Below are positions 1 to 7,706 of a DNA stretch of 14,257 bases, piece by piece. The DNA comes from CAYYWV01 sp964475385 (GTDB taxonomy: Bacteria; Pseudomonadota; Alphaproteobacteria; JAAXGF01). Under the pieces are notes generated by a model that worked only from the letters and a program-made list of their open reading frames with translations, was not told the origin of the DNA and did not search any database. The position numbers and the translations under genes were made by a program. Where the stretch lies: assembly GCA_964475385.1 (NCBI GenBank), contig CAYYWV010000065.1:1-14257 (forward strand), given 5' to 3'. Position 1 is the stretch's first letter; each line of letters opens with the position of its first letter.

Positions 1-784
1 TAAGCCCGGCGGCTTCGATCAGGCGGCGGGCATAGCGAATCGGAATCGCGTAAGTGATCCCGCTCGGGTCTTTGAGCAAGTTCTCCTTGGTCTCTTTGAC
101 GAAGACGCTGCTCACCATGCCGAGAACGCGGCCGCTTTCGGGATCATAAAGCGGGCTGCCGCTGTTGCCCGGATACGCAGTCGCGTCGAGCTGAAAAACC
201 GAGAAAGGTTCGCGCAGACGGCGGATCATCGCCGCATCGAGCTGACCCGGCACGATCGCCGGCATCGCCACCGGCGTAAGCGCGGAGACGATCCCGCGAT
301 GGGTTACCGGGATCAGCCCGAGCACCGCGCCGATGGGAAAGCCGGTAAACGCGATCTCCTGGCCTTCCTCGACCGTCTCGTCGCGCCCCAGCGTGAGCGC
401 CGGAAGCGGCGGCCCCGCAATGCGCAGAAGCGCGGCGTCGTGGGAGCGGTCCTTGGATACAACCTCGGCCCGGCGGCGCTCGATCGCTTCGCCCGCGCCG
501 ATGAAAACCGCAAGCTCCTCGCCGCGGGCAAGCACGCCCGTCGCCGCCACCACATGGGCGTTGGTCAACACGTGCCGTCCGTCGGCGACAACGAAGCCCG
601 TCCCGAGAAGCCGGACTGGCGGCCGCCGGGTCACGAGATAAGTGCCGACGCCGACGATCGAGGGCTTGATCGCCTTGATGGTCTGCGACAGCCCCCCCGC
701 GCGCGCCGGGCCGTTCGCAACGGCCGTAACCGCAACCAGCGCGGCGATGAACGAAGCAATGGCTATGCGAAAATGCCGCAGCAC
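1..784 (-). CDS. Secreted trypsin-like serine protease (HtrA/Do-like fold), 3' end cut by window edge
   Basis: The 261 visible codons encode an exported S1-type serine endopeptidase; the C-terminus lies beyond position 1. The start is a GTG at 784, the only start codon between the preceding in-frame TGA and the signal peptide. Residues 2-29 look like a Sec signal: basic LRHFR, a hydrophobic run to about 23, then a PARA cleavage site. The catalytic triad is readable: His77 in TNAHVV, Asp116 in HDAALL, Ser208 in GNSGSP. It begins three bases after the amidotransferase stop, in the same phase and without a clear Shine-Dalgarno, so coupled translation is likely. The role is inferred: a periplasmic protease in the exosortase operon could mature or quality-control exported proteins. 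Whether a PDZ domain follows cannot be seen. The protease call is firm; the link to PEP-CTERM sorting rests on position only. Confidence 0.88.
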   Translation of the reverse strand, partial: MLRHFRIAIASFIAALVAVTAVANGPARAGGLSQTIKAIKPSIVGVGTYLVTRRPPVRLLGTGFVVADGRHVLTNAHVVAATGVLARGEELAVFIGAGEAIERRRAEVVSKDRSHDAALLRIAGPPLPALTLGRDETVEEGQEIAFTGFPIGAVLGLIPVTHRGIVSALTPVAMPAIVPGQLDAAMIRRLREPFSVFQLDATAYPGNSGSPLYDPESGRVLGMVSSVFVKETKENLLKDPSGITYAIPIRYARRLIEAAGL

Positions 785-787
785 GGC

Positions 788-2737
788 TCAGGCTCTGGCG
801 CAACGCGGCGGGATCGCGTCCTCGGCATCCAACCCAGCCCTCCCGTCGTGGACCTGCCGAAGAAAAGCCTCAAACATCAAAAGCGCCCAGAGAGCGGCTC
901 CGTGCTCGCGCAGCCCGGACTGGTGCTGGTCGAGCAAGGTGCGAACGTAAGCCATATCGAAGAAGCCGGTCTCGGCGAGCGTCGATCCGGTGAGCGCGGC
1001 GCGCACGCGGTCGCGAAGCGGGCCGCGGAACCACTCCGAGATCGGCACCGCGAACCCCATTTTCGGCCGGTAAAGAACGTCAGCGGGAAGAAGAGGTTCG
1101 AGCGCCTTCTTAAAGATATACTTCCCTTCGCGGCCGCGGAGCTTGAGACGCGCGGGCAGCCCCGCCGTCCACTCCACGAAGGGGTGGTCGAGCACCGGCA
1201 CGCGGACCTCGAGCGAATTGGCCATGCTGGCGCGGTCGACCTTGGTCAGAATGTCGCCCGGAAGATAGGTCTTGATGTCGGCGTACTGAACCCGCGAGAG
1301 ATGGTCGTCGGCCGGCGCCGCGGCCATGGCTCCGGCAAGCACCTCGATCGCCTGGTAGCCTTGAAGATCGCGGCGGAACGCGGGGCTGAACAGGCGCTTG
1401 CGAATGCCGTCGTGCAGGATCGAGACGCTGTGGAAATAGCCCTCGACCGAATCGCGCGCAAGCGCCTGCAGGGTCGCCTTGGCGCGCAACGGCTTCGGCG
1501 CCCAGTCGGCCTTTGGGTAAAGCGCGCCTGCGACGCCGAACAGCGGCCGGCGCAAAGATCCGGGCAGCAAGCGACGCACGCGCTCTTCGTAGTCGTGCCA
1601 CAGGTAGCGACGATACCCGGCGAAAACCTCGTCGCCGCCGTCGCCCGAGAGCGCGACCGTGACCCGCTCGCGGGCAAGCGCGCAAACCCGATAGGTCGGG
1701 ATCGCCGACGAATCGGCGAAGGGTTCGTCGTAAAAGGTCGCCAACCTGTCGAGAAGGTCGAAGGCGTCGACCGCGACCCGGTTGACGTGGTGCCGGGCGC
1801 CGCAGTGCGCCGCCACCGTCGCCGCATAACGCGATTCGTCATAGGAAGAAACGTCGAACGCGATCGAACAGGTGTTGACCGGCGCCGAATCGAGCCCCGC
1901 CATGAGCGCGACCACGGCGCTCGAATCGACCCCGCCCGAGAGAAAAGCGCCGAGCGGCACATCGGCGATCATGCGCACGTCCACCGCTTCGCGCAATCGC
2001 GCGATCAGCTCGGTCGAGACCGTCCGTTCGTCCGCCGCCCGGTCCTGGTCGACAAAGGAAACGTCCCAGTATCGCCGCGGCCTTCCCATGCCAGCGCCGC
2101 GACGCAGACACAGCGTGTGCCCAGGAGCGAGCTTGGCCACATCGGCGTAGATGCTGCGCGGATCGGGGATGTAGCCATAGGCGAAATAGTCCTCGACCGC
2201 ACGCACATCGATCCGCCGCGGCAACGCCGGGCAGCAGAGAAGCGCCTTGAGCTCGGAGCCGAACAGCACCAGGCCGTCGTCGAGCACGGCGTAATAGAGC
2301 GGCTTGATCCCGAGCCGGTCGCGAGCGAGGAACAAGGTCTCGCGGCCCTCGTCCCAAAGCGCAAAGGCGAACTGCCCCCGGAACCGCTCGACGCAAGCCT
2401 CGCCCCACTCCTCCCAGGCGTGAACGATGACCTCGGTATCGCAGTGGGTCGCGATCCGGTGGCCCGCGGCCGCAAGCTCGCGGGCGAGTTCGCGGAAGTT
2501 GAAGATCTCGCCGTTATAGACGACGACGACCGAGCCGTCCTCGTTGTAGAGCGGCTGCCGGCCGCCGGCGAGATCGATAATCGCGAGCCGGCGGTGGCCA
2601 AGACCGATTCCGGGGCCGAGATGCAGGCCGCCCGCGTCCGGTCCGCGGTGAAACTGGCTTTCGTTCATGCGCCCGAGGAGCGCGCGATCGATCTGACGCC
2701 GCCCTCGGCTGTCGAAAATCCCAACGATTCCGCACAT
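788..2737 (-). CDS. Asparagine synthase-like amidotransferase, exosortase A system-associated (amidotransferase 1)
   Basis: This 649-residue protein has the two-domain asparagine synthase B layout. Residues 1 to about 200 are a class II glutamine amidotransferase domain: Cys2 right after the initiator Met is the nucleophile, with RGPD at 31-34 and YNGEIFN at 74-80. From about 240 comes the ATP-pyrophosphatase synthetase domain, with the PP-loop SGGVDS at 267-272. Known members hydrolyse glutamine and pass ammonia to an adenylated carboxylate. In exosortase loci the TIGR03108 family is thought to amidate a sugar acid or other component of the exopolysaccharide, although the substrate is not established. 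The ATG at 2737 is fixed by Cys2 and has a GGGGG-type ribosome site. It lies 20 nt after xrtA and 3 nt before the protease. True asparagine synthetase is the alternative, but the neighbourhood argues against it. Confidence 0.9.
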   Translation of the reverse strand: MCGIVGIFDSRGRRQIDRALLGRMNESQFHRGPDAGGLHLGPGIGLGHRRLAIIDLAGGRQPLYNEDGSVVVVYNGEIFNFRELARELAAAGHRIATHCDTEVIVHAWEEWGEACVERFRGQFAFALWDEGRETLFLARDRLGIKPLYYAVLDDGLVLFGSELKALLCCPALPRRIDVRAVEDYFAYGYIPDPRSIYADVAKLAPGHTLCLRRGAGMGRPRRYWDVSFVDQDRAADERTVSTELIARLREAVDVRMIADVPLGAFLSGGVDSSAVVALMAGLDSAPVNTCSIAFDVSSYDESRYAATVAAHCGARHHVNRVAVDAFDLLDRLATFYDEPFADSSAIPTYRVCALARERVTVALSGDGGDEVFAGYRRYLWHDYEERVRRLLPGSLRRPLFGVAGALYPKADWAPKPLRAKATLQALARDSVEGYFHSVSILHDGIRKRLFSPAFRRDLQGYQAIEVLAGAMAAAPADDHLSRVQYADIKTYLPGDILTKVDRASMANSLEVRVPVLDHPFVEWTAGLPARLKLRGREGKYIFKKALEPLLPADVLYRPKMGFAVPISEWFRGPLRDRVRAALTGSTLAETGFFDMAYVRTLLDQHQSGLREHGAALWALLMFEAFLRQVHDGRAGLDAEDAIPPRCARA

Positions 2738-2757
2738 GCTGCCCCCAGCCGCCGCCC

Positions 2758-4380
2758 TCAGCCGTCGCCGTCTTTGCGCCCGGCAAGCCGCGCCAGATAA
2801 CGGTCGAGCGGTTCGACGGCGCTCAGAAAGGCGCGGAGCGTGCGTACGGCCTCCTCACGCCGATCGCTGTAATCGGCGGCGACCGCGATCACTGCCGCCG
2901 CCTCGATTCCCCCCAGCAACTTAGCGCGGACCTCGAGAAGCTTGGCCACGTAGGGACTCGCGGTAAAACGGCCGTCGATCCAATACCAGACCCAGACGAG
3001 GCGCCGCTCATCGGCCGTCACGTTGCGCGTGTCGGCATAGCGGGTGAAGGCGACGTCGATCGGCGTCTCGCCGAGACGGACGCGATCGCGTCCGCTGCCG
3101 AGGCGCATCCAGACCTCACTGTCGAGGAAGCTGTTAAGCTGGTTGATTACTTCGGCGCCTTGACGTTGACGCGGCAGATAAGCGACGGCGAACGCCACCC
3201 GGCGGCCGTCGTCGGCGGCATAAGACTGCTCGACCGTGAACGTCGCGCCTGGCACCGCGATCCGCCAGCCGGCGTCCTCGTCGACCGCGCGCCAAGGCGC
3301 GGAAAGACGCGGAAGCTCCGCAGACCGCGGCGTATCGCCGGACCGGGCGTCGATCAATGCGGCGTAGGCCGGCGCGGCCGCCGACAACGCCACGACCGCA
3401 AGCGTGGCGGCGACGAAAGCGCCGCTCCCGCGACCGAAACGAACGCTTGAATGGGCGCTGAAAGCCTCCGCCGGAGCCAACCGCTCGGCCGCGGCGTCCT
3501 CTTCTCGCGAGACGGAGTCCGCCTCGTCGAGATCCTCGCGGAACAGCATGCCGAGACCGAGCGTGACCAGCATGACGAAAACGAAGAACACCCAACCATA
3601 GACGATGTGATCGACGCCAACGGCGACCTCGTTGTCGCTGAGGTAAGCGATCAGGATGATGCCAAAGGCCCGAAAGCCATTGGCGATAATCGGCACGACG
3701 ATCGAAAGCGCGAGAAAGGCGATGCGACGCGGCCAGCTCCGATACATCAGATGAGCGTAAAGCGTGCCGAGCGCGACCATCGCGATCAGGAAGCGGACCC
3801 CGGCGCAGGCCTCGGCGACTTCGAAGTTGCCGGTCGGGATCGAGATGAACACGCCGTCCATGAAGACCGGAACGCCGACCATCCGCAGCAAGGCTACAGA
3901 GAAGGTGGCCGTCACGTCTTGAAGAGGGGGAACCAGGAACTGCCCCAAGGGCACGGCGAAATAGAGATAGGCGAGCGGAAAGACGAGAAGCGCCGTCACC
4001 GAACGGCCGAGAATGGTGAATACGCTCGCCTGGATAAGCGCAACAAGCGCAAGCTGCTCGACCGCCTGCACGCCGGCAAGCGCCCCCAAAAGCCAGCCGA
4101 ATGCGGCGAGAGCGACGAACGCCAACCCCCAAGGCTCGACCCGAGGCGCGCTGGCGGCGAGAACGTCTCGGCGGCGCCAGACCAGGTACCCGAAGATGGG
4201 CGGGATCAGAAACCCGTGAGTGAAGGTCTGGTCGTTGATCCAGGTGCGCACCATCGTCGCACCGGTGTCGTAGAACAGGGCGAGGATCGCAAGAATCGTC
4301 ACAAAGCACAGAACCGCCGCCGTGCGCCATGCGCTCGCCGCATTCGTCAACATCGATTCGGTCGTACGCGCTACGGTCAT
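2758..4380 (-). CDS. xrtA: Exosortase A fused to a C-terminal EpsI domain
   Basis: The protein has 540 residues. Residues 20-280 form a polytopic inner-membrane exosortase domain with about eight hydrophobic segments. The three conserved residues of the transpeptidase-like active site are visible: Cys192 in EACAGVRFL, Arg237 in NGFRAFG, and His258 in DHIVYGW. Exosortases cut C-terminal PEP-CTERM signals and are thought to transfer the protein to a surface anchor. A charged linker (281-315) and one more membrane segment (about 318-345) lead to a periplasmic EpsI/DUF3485-like domain (about 355-530), containing FLDSEVWMR and VWVWYWIDG. EpsI is a separate gene in many XrtA loci, so this is a fusion. 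The ATG at 4380 has AGGGA eight bases upstream; a second Met at residue 10 is possible. The gene sits 68 nt after the glycosyltransferase. No PEP-CTERM substrate is present in the window. Confidence 0.92.
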   Translation of the reverse strand: MTVARTTESMLTNAASAWRTAAVLCFVTILAILALFYDTGATMVRTWINDQTFTHGFLIPPIFGYLVWRRRDVLAASAPRVEPWGLAFVALAAFGWLLGALAGVQAVEQLALVALIQASVFTILGRSVTALLVFPLAYLYFAVPLGQFLVPPLQDVTATFSVALLRMVGVPVFMDGVFISIPTGNFEVAEACAGVRFLIAMVALGTLYAHLMYRSWPRRIAFLALSIVVPIIANGFRAFGIILIAYLSDNEVAVGVDHIVYGWVFFVFVMLVTLGLGMLFREDLDEADSVSREEDAAAERLAPAEAFSAHSSVRFGRGSGAFVAATLAVVALSAAAPAYAALIDARSGDTPRSAELPRLSAPWRAVDEDAGWRIAVPGATFTVEQSYAADDGRRVAFAVAYLPRQRQGAEVINQLNSFLDSEVWMRLGSGRDRVRLGETPIDVAFTRYADTRNVTADERRLVWVWYWIDGRFTASPYVAKLLEVRAKLLGGIEAAAVIAVAADYSDRREEAVRTLRAFLSAVEPLDRYLARLAGRKDGDG

Positions 4381-4448
4381 TGCCCTTGTCCCTGGCCTGC
4401 TCGCGCGTTCATCGCGTCCAGACTACACCGCTGTTCCTTGTCGAGCGG

Positions 4449-5720
4449 TTATCGCTTCTCAGCCCCGCCCACAGGGACTTTACGCTCCTTATTGTCGCAC
4501 GGATGGCGCGAAGCTTCGAGGACTTCATCGAGCCGGTTAAGGCTTGCCGTCCAGGCGTGGGCCGCAATGACCTGCTGACGCGCGCGGATACCCAGCGATT
4601 CACGGTCGTCGCCGGTCAGCAAGGAATGCAGTTTTTCAGAGAAGTTTTCTTCGTTATCTGCAATCTTAAGATGTTTTCCTGATTCAACGAGAATCCCTTC
4701 CACAGCCGCAGACGTGGCGACGACCGCCTTCGCCATCGCCATCGCTTCGAGCACCTTGTTCTGCACGCCGCGCGCGATGCGAAGCGGGGCCACGGCGACG
4801 TGGGCGTGGGCGAGATAGGGTCGCACGTCGTCGACCCGGCCGGTGACCGCGATCCGGTCGCGCCCGGCGAGCCGGCGGACCTCGGGCGCGGGCCGCGCGC
4901 CGACGATATAGAACCAGACCTTAGGGTGGCGGACGCGAACCAGCGGAAGCACAGCGTCGGCGAACCAAGTGACCGCATCGACGTTGGCCCAGTAGTCCAT
5001 CGCGCCGGTAAAGACCAGCACCGGACCATCGCGATCCTCATAAGGGTTCTCGTAAGCGCGATCGGGCGAAAAATAGGCGCAGTCGACGCCATTCGACATA
5101 TACCCGACCTTGCTTGCGACCTCGGGCGCAAGCCTGCGGAACAGCGCGGCCTCGGCCTCGGAGACGAACAAGCTCGCGTCGAAGGCGGCGGCCACGCGCC
5201 GCTCGTAAGCCAACAGCCGGCGCCCTTCGCGGGCGTAGATCCAGCGATCGAGGCCGCGCCGTTTCTCGGCGTAAGCGCGCCACTTCTCCGAATCGACGTC
5301 GACGAAGTCGATCACCCGACGGACGGTCGGCGTCTCTTCGCTTGCGGGCGGCATAACGAACTGCGCCATCGCCGAGGAAAAGACCACGATCCGCCGCGGG
5401 CGGACGCGGGCGCAAAGGTCCGCGACCCAGGTCTCGAGAGCCTGCGAGCGGTAATAGGGAAGCGTAAGCGGCCGCCCATCGAGAAGACCGACGAGGCTGC
5501 GCAGACGCGCCCACCGGGGCGCGAGCCGCGCGAAACAGGTGTCTGCGCAGAGCACGCGCAGCGTCTCAACATGGCGCCAATCGTCGGGATCGTCCACGAA
5601 ACAGCCGAGATGCACCCGATAGCGCCCGGCGAGGCGCTCCAGGATGTGCCAAGAGCGGATCTTGTCGCCCTTATCGGGGGGATAGGGAATCCGGTGGCAG
5701 AGGTAGAGGAGGTCGTCCAC
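4449..5720 (-). CDS. GT4-like glycosyltransferase, PEP-CTERM/XrtA-associated (TIGR03087 type)
   Basis: This is a 423-residue cytoplasmic glycosyltransferase with a GT-B architecture. The N-terminal acceptor half opens with HRIPYPPDKGDKIRSW (9-24), a signature I associate with TIGR03087 transferases of XrtA loci. The C-terminal nucleotide-sugar half carries GRVDDVRPYL (294-303) and GVQNKVLEAMAMAKAVVAT (318-336), with the conserved Glu325. It probably adds one sugar to the lipid-linked exopolysaccharide repeat; donor and acceptor are unknown. The start is GTG at 5720, four bases after the FemAB-like stop, with only a weak AGG upstream, so coupling is likely. Codons for about residues 341-366 are strikingly AT-rich compared with the rest of the gene, although the reading frame and the protein pattern stay intact. 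The last 20 residues are polar and probably variable. Confidence 0.88.
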   Translation of the reverse strand: MDDLLYLCHRIPYPPDKGDKIRSWHILERLAGRYRVHLGCFVDDPDDWRHVETLRVLCADTCFARLAPRWARLRSLVGLLDGRPLTLPYYRSQALETWVADLCARVRPRRIVVFSSAMAQFVMPPASEETPTVRRVIDFVDVDSEKWRAYAEKRRGLDRWIYAREGRRLLAYERRVAAAFDASLFVSEAEAALFRRLAPEVASKVGYMSNGVDCAYFSPDRAYENPYEDRDGPVLVFTGAMDYWANVDAVTWFADAVLPLVRVRHPKVWFYIVGARPAPEVRRLAGRDRIAVTGRVDDVRPYLAHAHVAVAPLRIARGVQNKVLEAMAMAKAVVATSAAVEGILVESGKHLKIADNEENFSEKLHSLLTGDDRESLGIRARQQVIAAHAWTASLNRLDEVLEASRHPCDNKERKVPVGGAEKR

Positions 5721-5724
5721 GCGC

Positions 5725-6777
5725 CTAACCGAGGCTGCGGGCGATCAACGGCCCGATCGCGTTGGCGACGCCGAGAGGGAGCCGCTTCCACGCGCCGATG
5801 AACAGGCGGTAGCGGGGGTTGAGGGGGTTGATCTCGGGAATGCGCGCGCCGCGCCGCAGCCGGTACTCATAGGCCAGCGGCTCGGGCGTAAAGCCCCAGT
5901 TCTTCTTGAACGCGAACGAGCCCGTCCCTCGCTTGCTGCGCCCGAAGTCGAACCAGCGAAGGCCGCGCTCGGCGGCGCGGCGCATGAGATCCCAGTACAT
6001 GTAGTCGTTGGCCCCGGTCCGGCGCGCTTCCACCAGGCCGCCGCCGTAATATGGCAGCACTTCGTCGCGGAAGTAGAAGCTGATCACGCTGGAAAGCGGC
6101 CGGCCCGACGGATCGAGCACGGTAAGCGCCTCGCAGTCGTCGCCGAAGACGCGCGCGAGCGTCGCGAAGTAGCGCCGCGGAAAGACCGGCGTGCCCAGGC
6201 GATGCACGCTCGCCGCGTAGATCCTCCAGGCCCGATCGGGCGACGGGTCGATCTCGGCGGCCAGGCCGGCCTTGATCGCCTTGCGCACCACGGCGCGCTG
6301 CTTGCGGGGAATGGCGAGAAGGTTCTTCTCAGGTTCCGGATCGAGCGTCTTGCGAAAGGTCGCGTAAAGCGAATCCTTGCACGGCCAGTCGTCGTGAAGC
6401 CGGCGGCGGCAACGGTACTCGAGATGATCGACGCCGAGCCCGTCGGCGAGCTCGGCCGCCTTCGCATCCAGCGCGCGAAGCGCCGCCTCGTCGCTTGCGA
6501 TGGGGCCACCATAGACGCAGAAGGCGTTGGACACCAGGGCATTGCCGAACAGGCGGCTGCGCAGATGCACGAGCGGCAGAACCCCGCGTATCGCGCCGTT
6601 CGCTTCGGCATAGAGGTAATGGGTCGGATGTCCGAAGCTTTCTTCGATCACCTGCTTCCAGCCCGCACGGTGAAAGAAGGTGCCGTCCGCGTGGGCGAGC
6701 ACGTAAGAATCCCAACGCGCGCTCGCATCGCGGTCGAGCGTTTTGATCGTGAGAGCGTCTTGCGGCGCGCGCGTCAC
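5725..6777 (-). CDS. FemAB-like peptidoglycan/EPS-associated acyltransferase-fold protein (TIGR03019 type)
   Basis: This 350-residue soluble protein has the tandem GNAT fold of the FemAB family. The first lobe covers about 10-145 (DGTFFHRAGW at 31-40, GGPIAS at 90-95). The second has RKQRAVVRKAIKAGL (148-162) and the long conserved stretch GANDYMYWDLMRRAAERG (265-282), DFGRSKRGTGSFAFKKNWGF (287-306). Classical FemA/B enzymes transfer amino acids from aminoacyl-tRNA to peptidoglycan precursors. The XrtA-linked relatives have no proven substrate, so aminoacylation of a polysaccharide or lipid intermediate is an inference. The frame stays open upstream to 7434, but that part is antiparallel noise inside the deacetylase gene. 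The GTG at 6777, which overlaps the deacetylase TGA as GTGA, gives the family-length protein and starts just before the conserved region. Confidence 0.85.
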   Translation of the reverse strand: MTRAPQDALTIKTLDRDASARWDSYVLAHADGTFFHRAGWKQVIEESFGHPTHYLYAEANGAIRGVLPLVHLRSRLFGNALVSNAFCVYGGPIASDEAALRALDAKAAELADGLGVDHLEYRCRRRLHDDWPCKDSLYATFRKTLDPEPEKNLLAIPRKQRAVVRKAIKAGLAAEIDPSPDRAWRIYAASVHRLGTPVFPRRYFATLARVFGDDCEALTVLDPSGRPLSSVISFYFRDEVLPYYGGGLVEARRTGANDYMYWDLMRRAAERGLRWFDFGRSKRGTGSFAFKKNWGFTPEPLAYEYRLRRGARIPEINPLNPRYRLFIGAWKRLPLGVANAIGPLIARSLG

Positions 6778-7706
6778 GGGTCCGAAATGAAGACCGTATC
6801 GATCCGGTCCCAGGAGAAGTCGGCGAGAAGGCGCCTGAGCTTCCCTTCCATTCGGCTGAGATTGGTGTAATGCCTGAGCCGCGATTTGAGCGGCGCGCCC
6901 CGCTGGCGCGGCTGGTCGGGGTCGATCTCCCAGGGATGGAAGTAGAAGACGCAAGGCGCGCATTCGCGGCGCGCGACCCGTCTGAGCGCAGCGCGCGCGA
7001 GGCGGTAAGGGAGAAGGCGGAAGTAGCCGCCGCCGCCCACCGGCAGGTTGCGGCCGAACAGGCGGAGCGTCGTGATCGGCAGCTCGCGGAAGGGTTGGCC
7101 GTCGAGCGGGGCGTAGGCGAAGCGCGGCGCTTCGGGCATCCCATAAAGGTCGTGCCGAATGGGATAGATGCTGGAGCTGTAGGCGTAGCCTTCCTCGGCG
7201 AGCACGGCATGCGCCCACAGCGTGGTCGCGCCGATCGAGAAGCTCGCCGCGCGGTAGCCTTTGACGGCGCAGCCGCTGATATCCTCCAGAAGGCGCTTGC
7301 TCCGCCGCACGTCTTCGCGAAAAGCCTCGCGCCCCTGCTCGCTCACCCGGACATGGCTCATCCCATGGCTTGCGAGCTCGTGCCCGGCGGCGACGATCCG
7401 CCGGATCAGCGCGGGATGGCGCTCGGCCACCCAACCGAGGGTGAAGAAGGTGGCCCGCACGCGGGCCTCGGCGAACAAGGCGAGCACCCGCTCGGTGTTG
7501 CGCTCGACCCGACGGGGAAGCCCCTCCCAGTCGGCGCGGTCGATATGGCCGGCGAAGGCCGAGACGTGGAAATAGTCCTCGACGTCGATCGAAAGCGCAT
7601 TGACCAGGGGACGTCCCACCGTATCCACGGGCTTCGTCTCGGTCTGCGGGGGCGGCGGCCCGGCGCCCGCATCAGCGGCGCGGCGATTGATGCGCGTTCG
7701 GGTCAT
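6774..7706 (-). CDS. NodB-type polysaccharide deacetylase with DUF3473-like C-terminus, XrtA-associated
   Basis: This 310-residue protein is a carbohydrate esterase family 4 deacetylase that should remove N-acetyl groups from sugars of the exopolysaccharide. The catalytic motifs are in order: NALSIDVEDYF (36-46) with the acidic pair Asp41/Asp44, SHGMSH (113-118) with metal-binding His114 and His118, GYRAASFS (150-157), and YFHPWEIDP (255-263). GGGGYFRLLPY (224-234) marks the C-terminal extension of the PEP-CTERM-linked family (TIGR03006). No signal peptide is visible, so it may act in the cytoplasm or on the lipid-linked precursor. The ATG at 7706 overlaps the ATPase stop as ATGA. It adds a proline-rich, low-complexity 35-residue head not needed for the fold; GTG codons at residues 27 and 30 are alternative starts. 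The third motif carries Ala154 where I recall Pro in relatives. Confidence 0.9.
   Translation of the reverse strand: MTRTRINRRAADAGAGPPPPQTETKPVDTVGRPLVNALSIDVEDYFHVSAFAGHIDRADWEGLPRRVERNTERVLALFAEARVRATFFTLGWVAERHPALIRRIVAAGHELASHGMSHVRVSEQGREAFREDVRRSKRLLEDISGCAVKGYRAASFSIGATTLWAHAVLAEEGYAYSSSIYPIRHDLYGMPEAPRFAYAPLDGQPFRELPITTLRLFGRNLPVGGGGYFRLLPYRLARAALRRVARRECAPCVFYFHPWEIDPDQPRQRGAPLKSRLRHYTNLSRMEGKLRRLLADFSWDRIDTVFISDP

Noticed and set aside
299..2800. 833-codon open frame on the plus strand
   Set aside because: It runs antisense to the amidotransferase, whose motifs are unmistakable. Its product is Arg-rich with no domain pattern, as expected for an antisense frame in GC-rich coding DNA.
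3451..4578. 375-codon open frame on the plus strand
   Set aside because: It is antisense to xrtA. The product is a run of charged residues mirroring the membrane segments on the other strand, with no recognisable fold.
6778..7434. Upstream extension of the FemAB-like frame
   Set aside because: This part overlaps the deacetylase in another frame, is Arg/Pro/Ala-rich and has no family similarity. The GTG at 6777 gives the normal length.
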